A stretch of DNA of 64,000 nucleotides from Tubiluchus corallicola (lineage: Eukaryota; Priapulida; Priapulimorpha; Priapulimorphida; Tubiluchidae), in contig JAQGDQ010000577.1 in the NCBI GenBank assembly GCA_030141605.1, positions 64,001-128,000 on the forward strand. The letters are read 5' to 3'. This document shows, one piece after another, positions 1-64,000 of the stretch (position 1 is its first letter; every line of letters starts with the position of its first letter). Both the position numbers and the translations under genes were made by a program. The notes below the pieces were generated by a model. That model was given only the letters and a program-made list of their open reading frames with translations, did no database searches and was not told where the DNA came from.

Positions 1-278
1 TCAAGTAGTGCCTCAGTTTGGGCTGGAAAAATTAATTATATGATGCCACAAGGTTGGAACCATAATTTAATGTGAAAGATAAGGAAATATAAAATAGTTT
101 GTTTTTTATTGTAAAACCGTTTCGTAACAATCAACAGTTTTACTTGGCTAATATTACATTTACCTTGATCCGCTGTATACATCAGAGAGGTGTTCCTAAT
201 AGAAGTGTTATTTTTCTAGGGTCGGAGAATGCTGTTCATCTAAAAGTGGCCTGGCGACTATTTTGGGATATTAAGAAA
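1..278 (+). promoter_or_regulatory. Upstream region / probable 5' UTR of the usherin gene
   Basis: AT-rich sequence before the chosen ATG. It has an in-frame stop at 90-92 and no in-frame ATG after it until 279. No TATA box or transcription start can be assigned with confidence. A 5' UTR intron or earlier non-coding exon cannot be excluded. Confidence 0.4.
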
Positions 279-63935
<63,657 letters not shown>

Positions 63936-64000
63936 GTATGTGTTTTCTTTGTTACAGCTGTAAAGTTTTTGAGAGCAGAAACTAACTTTAAAGTTAACTC

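Noticed and set aside
99-278. N-terminal extension of usherin upstream of the ATG at 279
   Set aside because: There is no ATG in frame before 279, a stop at 90-92 precedes it, and the signal peptide starts properly at 279.

Overview
The window is a piece of an AT-rich animal nuclear genome that carries most of one large, intron-rich gene on the + strand. Joining 45 exons across 44 introns gives a single open frame of 8,017 nt (about 2,672 residues), from a start codon at 279 to a donor at 63936. The gene runs on beyond the window. The product is usherin (USH2A orthologue). Its domains in order are a signal peptide, a laminin-G-like domain, a laminin N-terminal domain, exactly ten laminin-type EGF repeats, four FN3 domains, an FN3 split by a pair of laminin-G domains, and then about seven more FN3s. 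As I recall human usherin, this is the same domain order at nearly the same residue positions. No prokaryotic features are present. The organism is most likely an invertebrate marine metazoan. The intronless rhodopsin-like receptor and the transposon mix would fit a cnidarian, but I cannot fix the phylum from sequence alone.

Layout: 1-278 is upstream sequence or 5' UTR. 279-9355 (exons 1-5) encodes the signal peptide, the LamG-like domain and the first half of the laminin N-terminal domain. 11161-11385 completes that domain. 11657-23408 (exons 7-16) encodes the ten laminin EGF repeats. 24990-33770 encodes FN3 1-4. 34346-34576 starts a fifth FN3. 38682-48866 encodes the two laminin-G domains. 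49830-63935 finishes the fifth FN3 and adds seven more. Every intron is GT-AG except intron 4, which appears to be GC-AG.

A second, independent gene lies inside intron 23 on the opposite strand (36209-37162). It is a single-exon class A G-protein-coupled receptor of 317 residues.

The introns are crowded with mobile elements and satellites. They hold four or five families of short inverted-repeat elements with TA-type ends (Tigger/pogo-like MITEs), a fold-back element with ~350-bp arms, 5S-rRNA-derived SINEs (one with a perfect 10-bp target duplication), a tRNA-derived SINE, two LINE reverse-transcriptase remnants, a solo LTR with 5-bp target duplications, and many minisatellites and microsatellites. 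The most unusual local structure is an 84-bp tandem duplication of the start of exon 10 together with its splice acceptor, which leaves upstream decoy exon starts that each end in a stop. I found no evidence for a novel multi-gene system.
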